This document shows positions 49,125-62,549 of a stretch of 64,000 nucleotides of DNA, one piece after another. Position 1 is the first letter of the stretch. The number at the start of each line of letters is the position of its first letter. Below the pieces are notes generated by a model. The model worked only from the letters and a program-made list of their open reading frames with translations, was not told the DNA's origin and made no database searches. Source of the stretch: Fasciola hepatica (lineage: Eukaryota > Platyhelminthes > Trematoda > Plagiorchiida > Fasciolidae); the NCBI GenBank assembly GCA_948099385.1, contig CANUEZ040000179.1, forward strand, positions 12,860,501-12,924,500. The letters run 5' to 3'. A program made the translations under genes and the position numbers.

Positions 49125-49272
49125 TATAAGGGTGCTGTTCATTATGATGTGGATGATGATGATAATTTTGTTAATGATGATGGTGATGATGATGCTGCTG
49201 ATGATGCTGCTGCTGCTGATGATGATGTTGATGACGATATTAATAATGGGGAAGATGATGATGGTGATTTTG
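49125..49272. repeat. GAT/GCT-rich triplet tract
   Basis: Imperfect gat and gct triplets; one frame reads poly-Asp with Ala. Probably a triplet tail or expansion at the end of duplication copy 2, not a gene. Confidence 0.7.
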
Positions 49273-49779
49273 ATCCTGATTCTGATTTTTGTGTGTACTT
49301 GAATGAGGACAATAATATAGAGACCTTTCACGACGATGATATTTATGATGTTCCAAATCTGTTTTATTTCCGATAGTCAAATCTATTCAAAGATACCTAA
49401 AATATTTTTGGAGTGTAGTAATTTGGACCATGTTATCCTTATTCATCCTTACTGTCATGCCTAAGATTAGCTCCTTGTAAGTGCTGGTCCAGTTTTGTCA
49501 AAGGGTATTACTAAAGCCGCATTTTCTTTCGCCGGAAATATAATATAGATCTAAACAGTGTGTAGTTTTCGACAGACTCACCATCGATAGATAGCCCAGT
49601 TGGGCTGGAAGACAGACAGTGGTCACCTGTCCCAAATCGATGTCAAATCTGGAACTAGAGAAGCATTTTGATGACTCTATCCGTTTGTCATAATACAACC
49701 CAGAATCAACCAACCAGCAGCAACTTCTGCCCCAACCTATTGGGACCCAGTAAGCTAGTAAAGCTTTCAGCTAAATAGC

Positions 49780-51000
49780 CAGTGATAAGACCCGGCGATG
49801 TACAGTAAAGTCCAGCCTATCGAAATTTTGAGTGATGCGTACCGACCAATTCTGACCACAAGTTTGATTTCCTTTAATGTATGTCAGGAGATATTACTCC
49901 GGTCCGTTATCAACAAAGCATGGTGGCGGCATTGATAAACTACATTGGATCATCTTCACATACCTCCATATGCGTGCAGTGCGCGTTGACGTTTCTTACT
50001 CTCTGAGCAAAATTTCCTTCATCATGACAGTACTGTTTTCCTTGTCGAGGAGTGGCGCACCGTCAAGGATCTTTAGTGATAACGGTACAGATTTCGTTGG
50101 GGCTCAAGGGAAATTAAAGAACCTAGAAGGAAACTGGTCTAGCCATAAGGTCGTTAATAGATTGTTTCAAAGGGGTTTGCAGTGACATTTCGATCTCCCA
50201 CAAGCTAGTCACTACGGTGGCTTACTGGAAATAGTGATGCTTTCGGTTTAGGGGATACTTCTATCAATTTGTGACGAACTGCCGATGACTGACAAGATAT
50301 TAGTGAAATTTGTTACGGAGTGTGAGCGGATAGTAAACCGAGTACCGCTAGTACCTGTCACCTCGGACTGTCGTGATCTGCCAGTGCTCAAGCCCAACGG
50401 CCTACTTATTCTGAGAACAAATTCGCGAGATAATCAGGTGAATTCATTGTGAGGTAGGATGATTTGTCAGTGGAGACATACAAACAACCTTGCATCTGTG
50501 TTTTGGAAGAGATGGACCAAGGAATATCTACCACCTTTACAGCAGCGGCAGAAACGGATTACTCAGGAAAGCCCTTTCAGATCAGGTAATTTGATGCTAT
50601 TTGTTTCCGAGGCGTTGCCGAGTTGCCAATGACCTATCGGAGGTATTGAATGCACGTTACCTTCAGGCGACGGCTTAGCGCGAACGGCAACAGTGCATAC
50701 TAGTGGAGGACTAGTGCCCCGTGACATAAGAAACATATCATACTGAAGCTGAACCGAACACGTGGTCTAGGTTCAGCAACCTAATCTTGTCGAGTGGGAG
50801 AGAGATCTTCGGATCTGCCTAACCGGGAAGGACCATGGAGAGTTAAACCGCTTGTCCAACTTGAGGCTGCTATTGATTATGATCAGTTTTACGTACGGGC
50901 GAGCCGCTGTATGAGGTTAAATACGTCTAGGGGAGCACGAGGGTAACCCGGGTCGGATTTTCGGGGCCGGTGTAAAGGAGTTCAAGGAACTTTGTTCCCT
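49780..51000 (+). mobile_element. BEL/Pao retrotransposon integrase remnant
   Basis: Plus-strand translation gives 'IIFTYLHMRAVRVDVSYSLS' and 'SRSGAPSRIFSDNGTDFVGA', the integrase core with the DNGTxFVGA motif, then 'HFDLPQASHYGGLLEIVMLS', 'KFVTECERIVNRVPLVPVTS' and 'LPVLKPNGLLIL'. This order is diagnostic for BEL/Pao. Stops and frameshifts are present, and RT and protease are absent. Confidence 0.85.
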
Positions 51001-51199
51001 TCATCAAGATTTCATATTACAAACAGCTTTATTCTTTTTGTAAGAACTATCATCACCGGAGTTTCGATTATTTGTTCCATTGCACTTAACAGTTGTCTCA
51101 AATCGGACCCTCAACTTTGCCTCGAGTGTTGGTCGCTGAGCTTGAACTTTGCCGTGACTGTATTCAGTAGTTTTATTTTCTGTTTCTAACCGTTTGCTG

Positions 51200-51560
51200 T
51201 AATTTAGCTGCTGTTTTGATTCACTGTTCACTTTTGGGGAGCAAGAGCCCAGAAGGAACACTATCGAAGTTTGCTTAGTGTAAAACTGCCTAATTTGTTG
51301 TATACAGTGTCGTACCTGTTCGAAATGTGCTTGGTTTTGAATTGTGTCGTAAATAGTTACTACGCTTCTCTCAAGCCTTCCATTGGCTGGACTCTACAAG
51401 GTCTTTGAATCCGTGCACTGAGCACGATTCTTTTGGTTGCGGTCGTTCGGCATCTTATATAAGCAGTCTATTTTTGGTTGATAAAACGAAGTAGCTTGAA
51501 ACCAGAAGAGGTTCTTCATCGTAAGTAATAGGCGACAGCAGTACAGACAGTACATGCTCC
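51200..51560 (+). repeat. Possible 3' LTR of the BEL/Pao element
   Basis: Directly follows the integrase remnant and contains a TATA-like box (ttatataagc, 51456-51465). No 5' partner LTR is present for comparison. Confidence 0.35.
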
Positions 51561-51640
51561 AATTCTAGTCCCTAACAGTCTGTTTGATTGCTATATTGCT
51601 TTACAGATGATGACAACTTCACCGCCAAACTTTCATGAAC

Positions 51641-52040
51641 TATCTTCAGTTTGTTTGGTTGACTCTCCTTTTGGACTCCATGCTTCACGCGCAAACCTCA
51701 GGTCATCCGACCAACCTGCACTCGGAAGCACCAGACTCTTGCTAGAGCTCATCAGTGGTGCGTATCCTCCGCCACACCCAGGGTTTGAACCCGGGCACTC
51801 CCATCTCGAAGGCGTGTGTGTTACCACTGCGCCACCCCGCTCCCGTCCGAGCTGATCCGAATCACCAAGTTAAGCTTGTTCAGATGTCGACCTCTATGAC
51901 AGCCAGAAATGCCCGACAGCTTCAAATGGAGACACGGTACCGGACCTAGTTAACTCCAAGCGAATGCCTCCCACCAGATCAGGTCGTCTCCACAGAATGA
52001 GGGCAACCGACCCACATTTTTAAACCTGCTTCGCGTTTTT

Positions 52041-52114
<74 letters not shown>

Positions 52115-52426
52115 CAATTACCTGCTAGTAGTGTGGGATTGTTTAGTCTTTGTTTGGTTGACTGTCCTTTTGGACTCTACGTTTCACGCGCAAACCTCAG
52201 TGGTAACACACACGCCTTCGAGATGGAAGGGCCCGGGTTCAAACTCTGGGTGTGGCGGAAGATACGCACCACTGATTAGCTCTAACTAAAGCGAAACTCG
52301 AGTGTAGGTTGGTCGGATGACCTGAGGTATGCGCGTGAAACTTGGAGTCCAAAAGGACAGTCAACCAAACAGATTAAACAACCCCACACTACTCGCAAGT
52401 AATTGCGTGATATATATCTTCAGTTT
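51641..52426. mobile_element. Palindromic SINE composite with 12-bp target duplication
   Basis: TATCTTCAGTTT at 51641-51652 and 52415-52426 bounds inverted SINE copies. The left end 'gtttggttgactctcctttt' pairs with 'aaaaggacagtcaaccaaac' at the right end. The left copy is read in reverse and the right copy forward (B-box 'gggttcaaactctgg' near 52233), with an AT tract at 52041-52111 and a second inverted pair around the middle ('acgcaattacctgct' at 52113, 'agtaattgcgtga' at 52398). Confidence 0.72.
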
Positions 52427-52557
52427 TTCAAGCTCATCGCATATCGTGCTTCTGGGAGTACACGTCCATCAACTATCCTACTTTTAGTTAGTTTAATTTA
52501 CTCGGATGATGTCCATATAGTCTTGTGAAATCTGTCTTCCCTATCAACCATTTGTAG

Positions 52558-52569
52558 TGTGCAGTCCAC
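52558..52569 (+). CDS. Putative 12-nt micro-exon
   Basis: TGTGCAGTCCAC, good acceptor (tcttccctatcaaccatttgtag) and consensus donor GTAAGT. Phase 1 reads CSP. Confidence 0.48.
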
Positions 52570-52852
52570 GTAAGTGCAGAGCAGTTCATAAAAATCGAGG
52601 GCGCAGAGGACACGTCCGAAGCAAACAGTATTGAGTGAATTCAATTTTTAAAAGTTGGTCTATAAACAAGTTGAGATGAGTTTAAGAAACGATATACTCA
52701 TTCAATAGTGCAAATTTGCTAGCGGCTCACGTAAGCATTGATGTTTTGCGCCTCACCCTCACGCGTCACTCAAAAGCGAATAATGTTTGTGACTGCTTTT
52801 GTACTGCATCCTGCCTCGATATTCAGTACGTGCAGTAAGGCTCAGGATGGCT

Positions 52853-52854
<2 letters not shown>

Positions 52855-52931
<77 letters not shown>
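52855..52931. repeat. TA dinucleotide microsatellite
   Basis: An uninterrupted run of about 38 TA units. Confidence 0.95.
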
Positions 52932-52935
<4 letters not shown>

Positions 52936-53439
52936 TTTCACAGTGACAGGGTAAATTAAGCCCAAATGATAGGGACATTTCAAGGGTGTTACTGTTGTAG
53001 ATATGCTTGTGATATTTTACTAAGGTTTGTCAAAAGTTGTCCTAGGGTAAACGAGACCTTTTCGATCTCAGTGGATGAGAAAGTATTACTTAAAAATATA
53101 TATATCTGGTTTTATTCCGCTTAGTGCAATACCCGTGCAGTTTTCTTCGCCAATTCTTCTGTCTCTCTCTAGCCGCTTACATGATACGCTAACAGATCAG
53201 AAGGTCTGGTGTGCAGGATGACGACTGGTACAGCTTCATTCATATGTAAATTTGGCACAAAAGTATAAGCTGACCATTGGTGTTAAACACTGAGAAACCG
53301 GTAAATATGTTAATCGAGGGTAAAAAGTTGAATGCAGTCAAAATGAAGAGCAGTACCTTGGTTGCTGAACAGGGGAGGTCAAATAGGCATTCATCAAGGT
53401 ACGCATTCCCTGGCTGTTCCCTATAATTCTTCTCGAAAG

Positions 53440-54075
<636 letters not shown>

Positions 54076-57038
54076 AGCGAGAATAGAAATTTGGACCTTC
54101 AGGAGTGAAACAAGAATTACTGAGAACCTAATGCGTTTTAGTTAGGGGTCTTCAGTATCATACGTACACTGATCCAACTTTGTCCACTCAAAGGCTGCCG
54201 TAGTAGGATTAGAACTTAGTTTTTTTGTTTATACTGTGCATCACTTTTTTCAGCACTGGTAAAACCCTGTGCACTTTTACAGCACTGGTGTGATGAAAAT
54301 TACTGGACAGACAAGTTATTGTTTGCCAAATAGCAAGTTCAAAATTAAAACAATGGGAATTCTTCAGGTATTAACATTCTCCATTAGTTACTTAAAGGGA
54401 CCAGAAGACCGGATTTTGGTCAGCCTTTTGGTTATCCTGATTGGTTCCTATCAGTCTCAGTCAAGTTAATCACACATGATGTAGCGTTCAATTCTAACTG
54501 ATGATGGACCTCAACGACCAATCAGCCACACACCAACAAACTCCTATACACAATAATGACAACTATCCGACTGGAAGAAAAGGGGATACTCTGTGTTTCT
54601 TTACCTTTTCATGACGACCTGAGTGCTGATACTGTAGTATAAGTAATTTCCTGAACAACTTATACCTCCTACTATTGCAATTGGTTTGAATAATGTGGAC
54701 TTTTCGTAATAAATTATTACACAGTGCTCTTTCTCACTATATGAATACATTTTCGGAGATCTAGCAGCCTTGAATTGCTTATATTTGTCTTCAAACCGAA
54801 GGACCAACACGGAGTCCATGTGTTATAAATCTTACTGTCATTTCAGTGAGCCATTCAAATTCAGCTGCTATGTGTTCTATATCGATTTGAAGCTCACTTC
54901 CTGTAAATGGTGATGGATAAACCGGATAAAACAACTGCTTTTAATATACAACCATACCCACACAATAACACCCTCGAATTTTATATTTTGTCCATTACCT
55001 TTGTTTGTGAGAGCCGAATAATTTTGTCCCCTGTAGAGCCGTGTACCAATAAAACAGCTTCCTTTTCCGGATTCCAAATAAAATCGAAATATAAATTTTC
55101 AGAATCATCCGAAGGAATATTCTAGAAGATTCTTCGTTTAGCTCACCGGTTGACCGCATTGAATCTAGCCATGTATCACTTGGAGACTGATAAAGAGGAG
55201 ATTAGGGATTTAAAAAAAAGCAACTATTTTCAGGTCTCCACCTTAGCGGGCTTTTGAACTAAATCACAGACCCCATCCACTGTTTAGTGCAGCTTGCGTT
55301 CAGCCAACAGACCCACCTAAAGGTGGCTACATTGAACGCCTAGGACATTTGACAAAATCGGTTCGCATTCTCACCGATTGTCTGCAGTGGTCTTGTTCGT
55401 AGCTCAGGTCGATGATTTTCACTGGTTCCCGATCGTTGTGCCTGATGTGGCTGCCATCTCTGTGGACGATGAAGTTTGATGAACCTAAAAACCGAGTTCT
55501 ATGATCAGAAAATCATTCAGACGGATCACATTGGACAAACAGTTAAATAACACCTTTTGTATTTAGTCAGCTTGTGCGAGGAGTTACATGTGAACGAAAT
55601 AAACTTCGATAATTGGATATACAGAACCATAGAATATATTTTCGTAATTCGGTGTGACGGTTGATATCGTTTAGGAAGTCTGTTTGGGCTACGTTGATTT
55701 TAAGAGAGGAGGAAGTATCAGAATAAAATGTACCCGCACTAACCGTCCCCTGCTATTTTGAAACGGAAGGACTTCTAAAACAATAGAAATGTTACTCAGA
55801 GTCGCAGGGCGACATTTCGTCTACATTCAAATGACGTCAGCCTATAACAGTGTGCGGGTCTGTACTAGTTCTAGCAAAAGGGCTTTATCAATTTAAGAAG
55901 ATTATGCAAACATGCCAACAGGTAGACGAGTACCTTGTCTGTGACATTCCAACAAACGCTATAGCACTGAAAGTGTTAGATGTTAGGCCGATTTGTCAGG
56001 ACATTTTGACACAATTGTCTTCAGATCACTGAATTTTATTTCTGATTCCAAAGGTTAGTATACAGACTACAAAGGTTACCCGTAAATCTCGCTCTATTTT
56101 TTTCTATTTTGAAGCTTTAGTAATCTACTTATGTTGCACATCAGTTAATTTACTGAAAAATCTCTTTATACCGGGGCTCGAGAGGACACTCATTTTTGGC
56201 AACTCCATTTCCTGAATTTTACAGTTAAAGAAGCACTGGGGTAGTGTGCATGGAAATAAGGCTTACACTGATAAAATAGATTGGTTTATGAATAAGGAAT
56301 AATAAAATGCTCCTCTTTTTCGGGTCACACAACACATACATCATCATTTAATCACTCTTATCTTGATATTCAAGCATTATTCTCAAACAGGTATTCCTTG
56401 CTGCAGTAGCTAGAGGATACAGTCATCAAGAGCAATCTTCTTTATCGTGTCCTTTCTCTATGTTTATCAATTATCGAGCAGGCCGTCACCATTCGCATGA
56501 CCAATTAATTATGTCTAGTCTGGTGTTGGCTGGTCATTAAAAAAGGCTATCAATTGCTCGGTGGTCTCTAGAGCTTTCAAATGGTGGTTTCATGTTCTCA
56601 TCACACCATCTGTGAAGATGAGACATGGGACCGAGACGGCACGCGTAATTTGGCCTCTCTTTCGACACAGACGTCTGACTCGTATCGATCTGTTATATAA
56701 ATTGCGTGTCAATCTTTTCATGGCACAGAAGATCAAAGTGAGATAAGCTTCCAATTTTGATGAAGCTGATTGTCCCTGATCAGTATAGACGAACCACCGG
56801 TTAAAATATAGCTTACGCGGAGTTGGTACTACCATTATTTTTATCACATCCATCGCAGGCTATAAGACACTTCCCACCTTAAGAAAAGTGAGGAAAACGC
56901 TTACTTCACAAAAGTTAGGCAAACCAGTCTTCCATGAAGAAATTGATGAATTCACTTAAAACTCAACTTTGATTTGTTGTTACGTATCCGTCAAACGACA
57001 TTCATCCGTTTATCCACTACTCCTTTGGTTCACTTCAG
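54076..57038. other. No gene recognised, several short frames
   Basis: Frames at 54907-55125 (with NNTLEFYILSITFVCESR) and 55850-56032 (LVLAKGLYQFKKIMQTCQQV) have protein-like composition but no known motif and weak splice sites. They may be decayed element or exon remnants. Confidence 0.35.
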
Positions 57039-57065
57039 CTGAAGACAGCACACCATGCACTAATC
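57039..57065 (+). CDS. Putative 27-nt micro-exon
   Basis: Strong acceptor (ctactcctttggttcacttcag) and consensus donor GTAAGT (57066). Phase 1 is open: EDSTPCTN with split codons, including Cys and Pro. Confidence 0.52.
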
Positions 57066-57141
57066 GTAAGTGAAATTCAACATTTCCACCAAACATAAAA
57101 CAGCGAAGCAGAAGGAGATGTTTGTGTTCGTATTCGTTAAG

Positions 57142-57153
57142 GACATACAGTAA
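57142..57153 (+). CDS. Weak 12-nt micro-exon candidate
   Basis: Acceptor tttgtgttcgtattcgttaag, donor GTAAGA; phase 1 reads HTV. An overlapping GTAAGT four bases upstream makes the boundary ambiguous. Confidence 0.22.
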   Translation, partial: DIQ

Positions 57154-58550
57154 GTAAGAAATCTGTTTATTTGAAAGCAGGTAAGAAAGTGCCCAAAATG
57201 AGCACTCACCGGCTGTGCATACATTGGCCACAGTGAAGCAGGGCCATCCGTGGCGTGGCGAAATAGGATTGGATGAATGGATCCGGTCACGTACGTGCCT
57301 GCGTATGTATGGCAGCCGAAGCACGTGGGTCGATAGGCCAGTTAGACGGGGCTAATTCTGAAATCCACCTGAACATTGATAGAACCACACACTAGAGATG
57401 CGGTTTCTTTCCTTCTGAATGGTTTACATGATGGAAGATGAATGTGGTAAACTGGTACCAATTGAAAATAGCAGCCCAAAGCAAGTAAAACTGGTTGCAT
57501 TGAGAAGTTCCTATCATTTTCTTATTGACCTGAATGAAGATCAAGTTGATGGAGGTGGGTGAAAAATGCTACTTTATACATTAATCCGAGTATTGAACAG
57601 ATGCATGAAACAGGACTAGAGGAGACTCAGATATGTTGACAAGTATAAGGGATGACGTAGATGGCTTATAACGTGTGAATCATCTGATTGGTTGAAGAAA
57701 TTTGTATTTAATTTACCTTTCCATCCAAATAATATTGACTGAGAAGTGATCCAGACCTAGCCATATACCTGATGCGAATTTCCTTTCAAGTTCTGTCAGT
57801 CTGATCCAAGGTTTGTTTAAGGATGCAGGGAGGAACAGGTGAACTGAAGTGCACAAGCGAATTGTTTTTGAGAACTTCTCCGAACGTATCCTGGAGCACC
57901 ATTCTGTAAGGAGAAACAACGAAGCAATAAAGTCACTCACTAGCACAGTGGTTTCTCACATTGATCAGACTAGTCACAAGGTAAACACTACTGAGGCTAT
58001 CCATGCTCCCGGTTTGGCGATTAAGCCCGGTATTATGTCGCGTCTTAGACACATAGAAGGCTGTTGGAATCTGTCTACAAAATCCGTAGTGTGAACTCAA
58101 AGTTCGTGAGCCTTTAGTCAAAACAGTAATGAGGTAAACCTGTAAAAAACTACTGCTCATTTTATCTTGAGGGACTTTATCGTCGAATGCATTTGTGTTA
58201 CCTGACCGAGACTGCCTCGCTACAATGAGACCAAAACCGATAATCCTTGTGCAACTTTTAATGAATTTTCAAGGACTCGATTCACTAAAACGTGCCACGC
58301 TTACGGCAGTTATCGGGCGAACAACGAATGAGGATCGCACTATCGTGCGTTTTCGAATGGCACTTTAAAACTCGCAGTGCGACCGAAACTTCTGACTATT
58401 TGTTTCGGTAGGTCAGAATGGGACTAGACTATTTTCACATGGGCAGCTAGATCGATATTTCATTCAGTAATTCTTTAAGAATAACAAGTTTTCATCGATA
58501 CGAGGGACGGTATAGTTATTGTGTTCTTCATCACTTCTTTTTTTTTGTAG

Positions 58551-58583
58551 ACGGCAACAAGATCGATCTGTCGGTGCATCGAG
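58551..58583 (+). CDS. Putative 33-nt micro-exon
   Basis: An outstanding acceptor (tcatcacttctttttttttg, then tag) and consensus donor GTGAGT (58584) flank exactly 33 nt. Phase 1 reads GNKIDLSVHR. Phase 0 is also open (TATRSICRCIE). One of the strongest single exons by splice-site quality. Confidence 0.55.
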
Positions 58584-59329
58584 GTGAGTTCCCCGTTGCC
58601 CGTCCCGTGGTTCAGTTGGCTTCCAATTAACACATGATAAATGGCCAACTTGCTGGTCTACTTAAGCCTAAAAAATTTGATATAGCATTCAGTGAGACAG
58701 AAAAAGCCTACTTGTGATAGCCTTTTTAGGTCTAACTGACACACACAAACACACACACTCACAAACACACGGTTTCTCAAGTTTCGTAATTAGCACAATT
58801 TTGCGACAGCCACTGATTTCGGGTACAAGGAGTGAATAATACCTAATGTTGGCAGCATGTGGTTGCTTTGGGATAACATACTGCCTACGTCAAAATCGAA
58901 ATTTAGGACCACATCTCCCCGTTCTGATGGATGTACTTGACTGATGGACGAAATAACTTTCGAAGAACCACTTTGTGGTTCTAAAACAGGATTCTTCGGC
59001 CACGCTCGCTCCTCTGGAGTCAAATGAGATAAAGGTGGTTATTAATTAATTTCCCTTAGTCCTTGCTGCAGCCTGGTTATCTTTATGATAAAAACTCCAC
59101 TGGAGGATCCGGTGAACTAGATAGTAAATTTTTTTTCAACGAAGTATTATTGCTATTTATCTGGAGTAAACAGAACCTAATCCACGACGTCTGACTCACG
59201 GCAGGAGAACCCAGTTCTTCTCCAAGTTTTATCCTTCAACTACTACCATAAAGGAAGTAGTGTCCAGCACCTGGCACAATTCCCGTACAAATCCGACGAA
59301 TGGGGTTAGCCAACTGTTTAGTTTTTACA

Positions 59330-59584
59330 AATCGGTGAATTAACTGGCATTAATCAACAACTGTTCCCTGCCAATTTCGTGCCACTACTTACCGAGGATA
59401 TGAAAGGCAGCAAAGATTTCACTTTCACTATGAGTAGTTTCATCAGTCAGCAGTTTCACCAAATCCTTCATTTTTATTCTGCTCCATCTACTCATTACGA
59501 TTTTCCAGAAAAACCCGAGATTAATCGTCTATCTTGCCACCGGAATATGAGTGTTATTGCACACCGCGTTCGCGTTTTACCTTA
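59330..59584 (+). CDS. Possible exon or 3' exon, function unknown
   Basis: An open stretch of about 85 codons ending in TAG includes 'FVPLLTEDMKGSKDFTFTMS' and 'SFISQQFHQILHFYSAPSTH'. Composition is protein-like. The acceptor (agccaactgtttag) is weak and no good internal donor is seen, so it could be a terminal exon. No domain recognised. Confidence 0.35.
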
Positions 59585-60358
59585 GACTACTGAGAATGAT
59601 GCTAGTAAGTAGCTGATAAAGGGGAACAAGCGGCTGGAAAACCCTTTGGTTTGATCCAGTTTTGCCAGCGAGCATCAAAGTAAAATATTAGATTCTGATC
59701 GATGCACCAGTTGTTAGGTTACATCATTATTGGGGATGATTTTGTCCGACGCCTTTTACATTGTAATAAGAAGCCTCAGTGAGCTTGGTGGAAGAAGTCA
59801 GCACACCCTTGCAGCATGTACCCAAAATCGTTGATTCTAGGTTGGTTTTCCGAACACTACCCCAACAGATGCGAATTTACCCCAATTGGTTGAAATCCCA
59901 TATTTTATCATAACAGATTTGAAGTGCTGGGACCATCAGACATCCAAAACAACCTTCCATAATAGCTGGCCCAACTAGATGTCAGCATCCAAATTGTAAT
60001 GATGACAATGCAGTTCATTAACTAGTGTTATAGATCCACACCGGACACGGGTTTCTTATATTGAACGAGAATTCAGTGTTGTTTCGATGTCGATGGCTTC
60101 ATTTCCTTTTCGACATCTGCATTTGATCAAAAGCCTATTCTTGAAAGTGTTGTGCCAAGGTTGCTTAACAAAATTAAAAAAAATCCACAGTTTTATGTGA
60201 CTATAATGATCGATTGGTACGTCAGTTCACGACGGGACGGGACCAATAGTTTGTCCGATGAGCTGACGTACAGGTAAAAATTCAGGCTTTCATTCTGTTT
60301 TGCGTTGATATAAAATGGCCGTCCGTAGTTATACGTTTAAATGTCGCTTTCAAGACAG

Positions 60359-60385
60359 CCGCTCCTCCATCCCTCGCACCCCTAG
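60359..60385 (+). CDS. Weak 27-nt Pro-rich exon candidate
   Basis: Phase 1 reads APPSLAPL. The acceptor (gtcgctttcaagacag) and donor (GTATAC) are both moderate. The C/T-rich exon could itself be a pyrimidine tract. Confidence 0.2.
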   Translation, partial: PLLHPSHP

Positions 60386-60495
60386 GTATACAATTTTATG
60401 CCTTATTATCTGATCACTGTTAATAGCTAATAACACCTGCGGAAATGCACATTGTAGGTTTGAACCCAAAGACCTTTATCGGAACTCTTTTTCAG

Positions 60496-60674
60496 GCAAC
60501 TGTTTTTACAACTTATCCTTCCATGAATCTCTTGCCAAAGAATATGCGATACCATCCAAACAAACATGCAAAAATGTTAACTAAATGGTATCTCGGGAAC
60601 CGACTGGTATTACTAACCCCTCGCCAGACAATACTTGGACCAAACAGCAGGAAGTTGTCTGTGTTGTCATCCAG
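60496..60674 (+). CDS. Exon of a conventional unknown gene (exon a)
   Basis: A strong acceptor (cggaactctttttcag) opens a 179-nt exon: 'ATVFTTYPSMNLLPKNMRYH' onward, through 'KMLTKWYLGNRLVLLTPRQT', ending 'LSVLSS' with two bases of the next codon, then donor GTAACA after CCAG. It starts in phase 0 and ends in phase 2. The next exon (62342) begins with the single base T that completes AG|T (Ser), so phases match. I recognise no family. These phases differ from the phase 1 micro-exons, so this is a separate gene on the same strand. Confidence 0.5.
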
Positions 60675-62341
60675 GTAACAAGCAAATGAATTTCAGCATC
60701 AAAAAAGAATAAACTATCTTTGTCTTATTCACGTACATTGGATCAAGCTTCGCTCTTTTTCAACTCTGGTCCATACGCTGTACTGTTTTCTAATTGCACA
60801 GTAAACATGGCTGTTAGTGAAAACTAGCTTGCTAAAAAAAATACGTGCAACTACCTGTTCTAAACTATCCCACTAAGGCGAGGAAGAAAGCTTCTCTGCT
60901 CGCGACCACTCTCGTTTTATTGGCGTAAAACATTGTGATTATATGACGCATGGACCCATGTACCCAGTCATTGCACGAAAACACAGATTCCATTGGCTTG
61001 GGTAACCAAGCCTTCTAATGGGCTAGTGTTGAGACTAAACACTGCTCAACAGGATTCATCCCTCAGCCTGTCGATCCGTGCCACCAATCTTCCATCTTGT
61101 TCGTCACGAATTATTCACTACTCTTACACTACCCGTATGACGCGACACCGTGGCAGCCCCTGTAAAATTAGTTAAGGAGGGGCCTAACTTCCTCACCCCG
61201 TGCAAAAATTCAACATGTACGTCTTTTGCAGTGGCTTTTTTTAAGTAAAAGCTATGCTTGGATGAGTGTAGACTAAGTGCAGGCAAATAGTGAGACAATG
61301 ATAAAGGGCTGTCAAAATATATTTTGGCCAAAGAAGTAGGCAAACAATTACCAAGTCGTGGTCTGAAACAAGTGGTCAAACAAAGTAGAGTGTGGGGCCG
61401 TTTTTTTACGATCAAAAACTAGTGACTCAAGTTGCTGTTTATGAGGACCGATATTTAACACCGTTATTAGAAAGAATACTTGGGAGGACATCTCTTTGAA
61501 CAGAACCAAAATCGTCATCACATTGAGCTAACCATTCCATCCTCACAGTCAAAAACAAAACTATTTAACTGATAACGCTACTAACTTCATCTGGGGATTA
61601 TCATAGGTTTTGTAGGCAGATTGTGTTCGGTAATGGGAAACAAAACTTGATTGGTTGACGCGGTAGGGGTTGGACCTATATGACAATACTAAAAGGATCC
61701 TTTTTTGAGGGCGGGTGTGATGCGTACATGCCTCCAACATTCGAGAATCACACACACACGAATATAGATTTAGGCCAAAGGATACTGAGGTATGGAAGCA
61801 TGGATTTTCGATCAGGTAAGAGATAAAGGTTCACGTCTGTCTGAACTGCTACTCCTGACTTACCGCATAACTATAAAAAATGAAGTGACACATAACGGGG
61901 CTGGCTTCATTGGAGCTGATACATGAGGGAAAGAAAGAGTGACGGATGACGCTTTGAAGTTTAAGCTAAATTGCTTATTCGAAGATAGGAACTTAAGTTA
62001 ATCTTCTCCTTGGCATAGTATATTTATTTCAAAGTCTTCCGAATCCCGTGACAGCTTTTGTGATCAAATAAAGTGTCAGTGTTCTGTCCGTTTTCGAAAC
62101 TCATCTTTTTGAATTTTCATTGAGAAATTGGTGGTAGACAGACCAACAACAACCACAGTGGTTGATGAAACATACTTTTAGCGCGCTAAAGCAGCAAGCA
62201 TGACATTGACATGATCAGTGACACACGCAAATACCCTAAAGTAGATTAAAACCCTACCTAACCGTGTGAGCCTCTATGGTTTATAAAACTAGCCCAAAAT
62301 TTATTGTTTTGGTTCGTACCACTCGGGGTGAATTGTCACAG

Positions 62342-62498
62342 TGTAGACAGGTCGGTTCAACAACTTTACTCAAAACTTTCCTTAGTCTTAACTGAGCGAA
62401 CAATGCGCATCAACGATCAGTACACGGTTTCCGAAATCATATGGTTTGGCGAGGACAAAGCTCACAACTACACCAGCTTATCGAAGACAAACGTGACC
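62342..62498 (+). CDS. Exon of a conventional unknown gene (exon b)
   Basis: 157 nt, from acceptor ggtgaattgtcacag (weak tract) to donor GTATGC (62499). It reads 'VDRSVQQLYSKLSLVLTERT', then 'MRINDQYTVSEIIWFGEDKA' and 'HNYTSLSKTNVT'. It enters in phase 2, matching the end of 60496-60674, and leaves in phase 0, matching the next exon. Charged, balanced composition supports real coding sequence. The function is unknown. Confidence 0.5.
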
Positions 62499-62549
62499 GT
62501 ATGCTAATAATCCCATGCTTACCCTAAAACTGTTCATTTTCAGCATTAG

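Larger units (their letters stand above)
44929..49130 (+). repeat. Tandem segmental duplication, copy 2
   Basis: Counterpart of 39323-43485 with only scattered substitutions outside the AT tract. It diverges after 'ggatgatggtga' into a GAT-rich tract at 49125-49272. Confidence 0.9.

Noticed and set aside
49062..49376. Poly-Asp frame as an acidic protein
   Set aside because: Produced by a GAT/GCT triplet tract at the end of the duplication.
51516..51530. 15-nt interval before a GTAAGT
   Set aside because: Lies in the probable LTR of the BEL/Pao element and has no pyrimidine tract.
57969..57980. 12-nt interval between tcacattgatcag and GTAAAC
   Set aside because: TAG stop in phase 1.
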